From NCBI GenBank assembly GCA_024704765.1, contig JAKMXF010000020.1, positions 25,669 through 89,668 on the forward strand: 64,000 nt of DNA, given 5' to 3'. The DNA comes from Oopsacas minuta. Its lineage: Eukaryota; Porifera; Hexactinellida; Lyssacinosida; Leucopsacidae. A program made the position numbers and the translations under genes. This document shows positions 60,139 to 64,000 of this stretch, piece after piece (position 1 is the stretch's first letter; the number at the start of each line of letters is the position of its first letter). The notes beneath the pieces are model-generated. The model saw only the letters and a program-made list of their open reading frames with translations. It was not told the origin of the DNA and made no database searches.

Positions 60139-62259
60139 CTAGGTGAGATAGAGATCTGCTATCCTACCGGCTTCTCTGAACCCGCTAAGAATAGCTCCAT
60201 GTACTGTAGCAGGGTAATTCCTCATAGTGTGCTCTCCTGCGAAAAACAATCGCGGCAGGTGTAACTCTTCTTCTGGATTGTCAGAGTTAAGAGCATTATT
60301 TTGCTCAGGTGTAAGAACTGGCATGGCTAACTGATCATAGTCTTTACCAGAAGATTTGGGAGAAACATAGGAATAAGAACCAAATGAAAACGGGTCATTA
60401 CCCCAATGAGAGATACACCATTCGAATGGTTCGGGAACAGAATCTTCACCGAATATCTTGTGTAATACAGACATAGCCTTACCAAGGACAACAGTATCTT
60501 TCAACTTTTCATTCTCGAGTGCAGCCTTTCCAGCTATGAGAGCAAGAAGTACAGGAGTCTTCATTACATTCCAGAAGAGGAACATCTCACCGCGAGATCT
60601 TGGATTCACGTAACCGAAGTGATGAATATCAGGATTCCAGAAACGCTGCTTAAAGCACAATACTACTTTATTCAACACTCCAAATCCCATGTTAGCAATA
60701 GACTGCTGCTTATCAGCAGGGAGAGGAGGTTGGAATGTGATACATTCTGGATGTTTTAATACACCTAAAGGGATTGTACAAACTACAATATCACACTCAA
60801 AAGATAGAGTTGTCTTGTCTTTGACATTTTCAGCCGTAATTTGTATCTGCTCAGTATCATACTGTACATTTCTAGCAGCTATAGAGTGATGGATGTTAAG
60901 TCCTTTAGAAATTGCATCAGGAAGTGTAGAATATCCTGTCTGTAAAGATAGATGGGAACCTGTAAATTCAAAATCATCATCTTGGTCCCAGTGTTGTAGA
61001 GAGAGATTCCCAATTATTGTAGCGTTGGCAAATTCTAAGTTAGCTATATGCCACTCCAGCATTTTCATGTCTGATATGGAAAGGTATACTTCATTCATTT
61101 TATTCTCATTCAGTAATTGTAAGCGTGACTCTTGTATTGTTAAGTTCCCCTTGAGTCGGTCATACTCAGAGAAAAGAGAGTTGATATCATCTTCCAGTTG
61201 GAGAGAATATTCCTGATTGGTAGTGGATACTTCATCTTGTCTGAATACCTCACACTTAATTTCCTTAACGTTCGATAACAACTGGGTCCTAGTCCTGATC
61301 AAATCTTCGATAACTAGCAAATCATTCAGAACAGTTTCAATCGATTCTTGTATTTGTATAATTATACTCTGATGCTGAACAAACGCTCGCTTCGTTTTAA
61401 CATTCTGCAGGTGTAGCACTTGATCAAATGTATTTCCAAGAGAGAGGTTTTCATTCTGAAATGAGTTAAAGTTCATTTGATGTGACAATTCAGAGGCAGC
61501 TTCCAGCAGCTGGTTGAACTCAGTCTCTACGATCTTGTCTTTATCTCGTGGTATCATACCTCCCCTACTGTTATACAAGGGACATTGCTGTTTTATTTTA
61601 GATAAATCTAAATTCAGTTGTTGATCGAATACAGCAATGGGATTACCTCCTAGACCTGTTACAACCATAGCGCCTAAGTCCCCAACTAAATGGTCAACTT
61701 GGAATGTATGAATTCTCCCCCCTACCCTATCTCTTGCCTCTAATATTACCACATCGAATCCAAAATTCTCCAGCTGTCTAGCAGCACATAACCCCGACAT
61801 ACCAGCACCCAGGACGATAACCTTCTTACCACATTTGGTGACTGGCTTGATCAGTGAAAAAATCCCGAAATTAATGTAGGAATAACGAAGGAGATAATCG
61901 TATATGTCTTTAGCGAGTGAATGGTACTTATTGTAGGGAGGATGTAGACGTGAAATAACCTTCTCGAAGGTGAGCTCAATTCTGGATTCATTATGCCAGA
62001 GATAGAGAATATGATTTCGGATATAAAGGAATATTTCTATAGCAGTTACACCATTACTAATCAGATTTGGGAATAAGAACTTTTCTAACTGACTGAGTGT
62101 AGAAGCAGGGAGTCTGCTCACTGTAGCAGCATAGTCTAGTGTAGTTGGTACAAAGTTCTCTGTTTCTCCATCAGATTCAGAGGAAAGATTATCATCTGTC
62201 AGAGGGAAAGCATCAAGCGATTCATTCTTTGAAATAAGTGTCAAATAATCGCATTGCAT
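60139..62259 (-). CDS. KDM1A: Lysine-specific histone demethylase 1 (LSD1/KDM1A)
   Basis: An FAD-dependent amine oxidase that removes methyl groups from mono- and dimethylated H3K4, normally within a CoREST/HDAC complex. Starting at ATG 62257-62259 it has about 706 residues. An in-frame non-ATG extension to 62298 is unlikely to be used. A short acidic N-terminus leads into SWIRM (about 60-145: LPASTLSQLEKFLFPNLISN, AKDIYDYLLRYSYINFGIF). FAD binding is marked by VIVLGAGMSGLCAARQLENF and LEARDRVGGRIHTF, then GDLGAMVVTGLGGNP. The tower insertion (about 290-400) is helical and diverged. WHIANLEFANA and HWDQDDDFEFTGSHL follow. FGVLNKVVLCF holds the active-site Lys equivalent to K661. The C-terminus FFAGEHTMRNYPATVHGAIL is family-diagnostic. 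Human KDM1A is 852 residues, with a longer disordered N-terminus that is absent here. The gene has no intron. A minus-strand AATAAA lies 23 bp past the stop. Confidence 0.95.
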   Translation of the reverse strand: MQCDYLTLISKNESLDAFPLTDDNLSSESDGETENFVPTTLDYAATVSRLPASTLSQLEKFLFPNLISNGVTAIEIFLYIRNHILYLWHNESRIELTFEKVISRLHPPYNKYHSLAKDIYDYLLRYSYINFGIFSLIKPVTKCGKKVIVLGAGMSGLCAARQLENFGFDVVILEARDRVGGRIHTFQVDHLVGDLGAMVVTGLGGNPIAVFDQQLNLDLSKIKQQCPLYNSRGGMIPRDKDKIVETEFNQLLEAASELSHQMNFNSFQNENLSLGNTFDQVLHLQNVKTKRAFVQHQSIIIQIQESIETVLNDLLVIEDLIRTRTQLLSNVKEIKCEVFRQDEVSTTNQEYSLQLEDDINSLFSEYDRLKGNLTIQESRLQLLNENKMNEVYLSISDMKMLEWHIANLEFANATIIGNLSLQHWDQDDDFEFTGSHLSLQTGYSTLPDAISKGLNIHHSIAARNVQYDTEQIQITAENVKDKTTLSFECDIVVCTIPLGVLKHPECITFQPPLPADKQQSIANMGFGVLNKVVLCFKQRFWNPDIHHFGYVNPRSRGEMFLFWNVMKTPVLLALIAGKAALENEKLKDTVVLGKAMSVLHKIFGEDSVPEPFEWCISHWGNDPFSFGSYSYVSPKSSGKDYDQLAMPVLTPEQNNALNSDNPEEELHLPRLFFAGEHTMRNYPATVHGAILSGFREAGRIADLYLT

Positions 62260-64000
62260 GATAAAGTGAAAGAATACAAATGCAGAGAGAACATCCAATG
62301 GAAATATACCTTTCTAATTTCGTTGACAATATTGGGTAACGGACAGTTCGTCTCTTGAACACTTCATCACCGATAATTCGTTCCGGACATTTCATCCCTT
62401 GTAAAAAGTGTCCAGGGAACGAAACGTTCGGTGTCACAGTGAATAATGTTCCCCAAAAATAATGTTCCCCCCCGAACATCATTAACTAGTGAATATAGTC
62501 TGTCACGCTATATTTGGTCCCCCCGGACCATATAAGGCAGCCACGGATGGTACCCCTTGCCATATTTGCTCCCCCTCTATTTATATATAAATTTGCTCCT
62601 CACGATATTCATTGCAGGTTTTGCAAGGGTTACCAGGGCAAATGGGTAACTGTACAAATGCACTCAGTTATCTGGTCACTAGATCGAGGTATTATATCTA
62701 TATTATTAAATCTCAATTGTTGTTTGTCTGTTTGTTTGTTTGTTTGTCCGTTGTCAAGGAAAGGATTTATGATATGCCAATAATGAAATTGTCGCACAAC
62801 TATGTATTTATTTTGATTATCAAGGAAGTAAAAGAATTCAATAAAACTTCCCTAAATCTATCGAATATGCTGAATCTGATTTTCACACTTTTGGATAATC
62901 ATATGTAAATTTATTGTTGTTTTTATGAATATAAAGTAAACAATTTTCAAAATTGAGATAGAATCATGCTTTCAATGCCTAATATTCACATTAAAGCCTA
63001 AACTAGATGAAGCCAAACAGTTTGAGCTTTTTAACTAGATGTACAGCCAGGCCATGACTCATATTAATAATGATTAAAACTCGTAAGAATTGGATAGCTT
63101 ACAGGAAATTTACTGAATCGAAATCTTACATTCACTAGAGTCATAATACTCTGGTGGTACAGGGGTATTGGGTCACAAGAGATCCGATAACCGGGGTCTT
63201 AGAAGTTGAAGAATCATCAACAACCCTAATTGTGCTATATTACACACTTTAAAGGCCTTTCAATTGACAAGTTACAAAACAATGTACTCCAAGAGCCTAT
63301 AGTATTGTTTTATCTCATTTCGCTAATCATAACGAATTATTTTTCAATTGGAACAGTGCTGCTCGAATTAGCGAGGTGATACTATACTGACCTTCCTAAA
63401 GAATGACATCTGGTCACCCTGCTAGTACTTCCTTGCGACGAGTTCACTGTGCATTATGAGAAAACCAAAAAGTATTACTGACCTCTTTCTGATGAGAGTC
63501 GTTAATTGGCTGTTATTCCTACTGTATACATACCACAATTTTATTTAATTTTGATTACATATGTACATTAGACAAATGATAATTGTTGTATATTTGTTGC
63601 TTACATAATTTGGAAAGTATTTTGACGAATTTCTATGATTTGTTTTAAAGGGATAATTATTGGCTACAGAATTGTGTATTATGTTCAATGGGAGTTTATT
63701 GACCACCTATTAACATAACTTTCGGGGCATAAATCCAAAAAAGGTGGCATTCAGATGTAGCATTTCCCCTTAATGTTATGGTATATGGCACCGAACGCGA
63801 ACCTTCTAACAGCTTGAACTATCCCCCGGATTCGGTGTATTGTGTGAAAATTATATTTTCCATCGGCTTAATTCTTCATTCTAATTTAGTGGTTTACATT
63901 AGCTAAGTACTGAGATGAATCTATCAGAGATGATGGGAATGATCTTGAAATATTTTGTAATCATAAATATACAAATCTGTTTACTAGATAATTGACTATT
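62260..64000. other. Intergenic stretch upstream of LSD1
   Basis: The likely LSD1 promoter is at the left. A palindromic TGGTCCCCCCGGACCA (62517-62532) lies near AATGTTCCCC repeats. The (CAAA)n-associated repeat follows at 62690-62943. A solo pogo-like end (GAATTAGCGAGGTGATACTA) lies near 63368-63388. No gene was recognised up to the window end. Confidence 0.5.
62690..62943 (+). repeat. Dispersed (CAAA)n-associated repeat, best-preserved copy
   Basis: It contains TATTATTAAATCTCAATTG, a (TTTG)n run at about 62722-62746, GTTGTCAAGGAAAGGATTTA, AATTGTCGCACAACTATG, ATGCTGAATCTGATTTTCAC, and ends with TGAATATAAAGTAAAC. Copies at 12980-13140, 18205-18600, 31190-31425, 33228-33395 and 48886-48945 share parts. 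It may be a SINE-like or MITE family; ends are not defined. Confidence 0.65.

Noticed and set aside
60689-61216. Plus-strand frames opposite LSD1
   Set aside because: They are antisense shadows of the LSD1 coding sequence.
62260-62298. N-terminal extension of LSD1
   Set aside because: The first codon would be TTG and the residues are hydrophobic; the first ATG is at 62257-62259.
1-64000. tRNA or rRNA genes
   Set aside because: No segment with a plausible anticodon arm plus T-arm GGTTCGA-type motif, and no rRNA-like conserved block, was found by eye. A covariance-model scan would be needed to exclude them.
1-64000. CRISPR array or bacterial operon
   Set aside because: Repeats are not evenly spaced with unique spacers, and the genes are spliced metazoan families.

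Overview
The window is nuclear DNA from an animal. The evidence is spliced genes with GT-AG introns plus metazoan families: a GRIP-type multi-PDZ scaffold, LSD1/KDM1A, animal-type topoisomerase II with a long acidic tail, a SEC23IP/DDHD phospholipase and a THAP zinc finger. The DNA is AT-rich, with compact or intronless genes, an NHL-repeat receptor-like gene and many DNA transposons. That suggests an early-branching invertebrate, possibly a sponge. This is inference; nothing here identifies the species.

Layout. 1-12.3 kb: a minus-strand GRIP-like gene, open at the left edge, with a complete intronless NCBP1 (CBP80) gene nested in its large intron. 12.3-22.2 kb: no recognisable gene; dispersed and inverted repeats and a 1250-bp hAT element with a perfect 8-bp target duplication, itself carrying a mariner-like MITE. 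22.2-25.7 kb: a small basic protein exon, an intronless EamA/DMT transporter and a small THAP+C2H2 gene. 25.9-37.3 kb: a transposon graveyard with a decayed hAT, a truncated Helitron, and a second hAT copy hit by a nearly complete 2995-bp Transib/RAG1-family transposon. That transposon has ends starting CACAGTG and a 5-bp target duplication. 37.7-42.7 kb: a MITE, a broken NHL-repeat gene and small hypothetical fragments. 42.7-53.9 kb: a 17-exon topoisomerase II gene whose phases sum exactly to 1442 codons plus stop; one intron holds a decayed Ginger1-type element with an OTU domain, lying between two copies of the same 153-bp exon. 54.3-62.3 kb: a DUF72 (YecE-like) gene, a SEC23IP/DDHD-type gene with a premature stop and missing domains, and LSD1. 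62.3-64 kb: repeats.

The host genes are not an operon. Most lie on the minus strand and serve unrelated processes: cap binding, DNA topology, histone demethylation, lipid and membrane traffic, synaptic-type scaffolding. The strongest second-look items are the Transib/RAG1 element with asymmetric recombination-signal-like ends, the Ginger1-OTU element inside a hAT MITE inside TOP2, and the intronless DUF72 gene.
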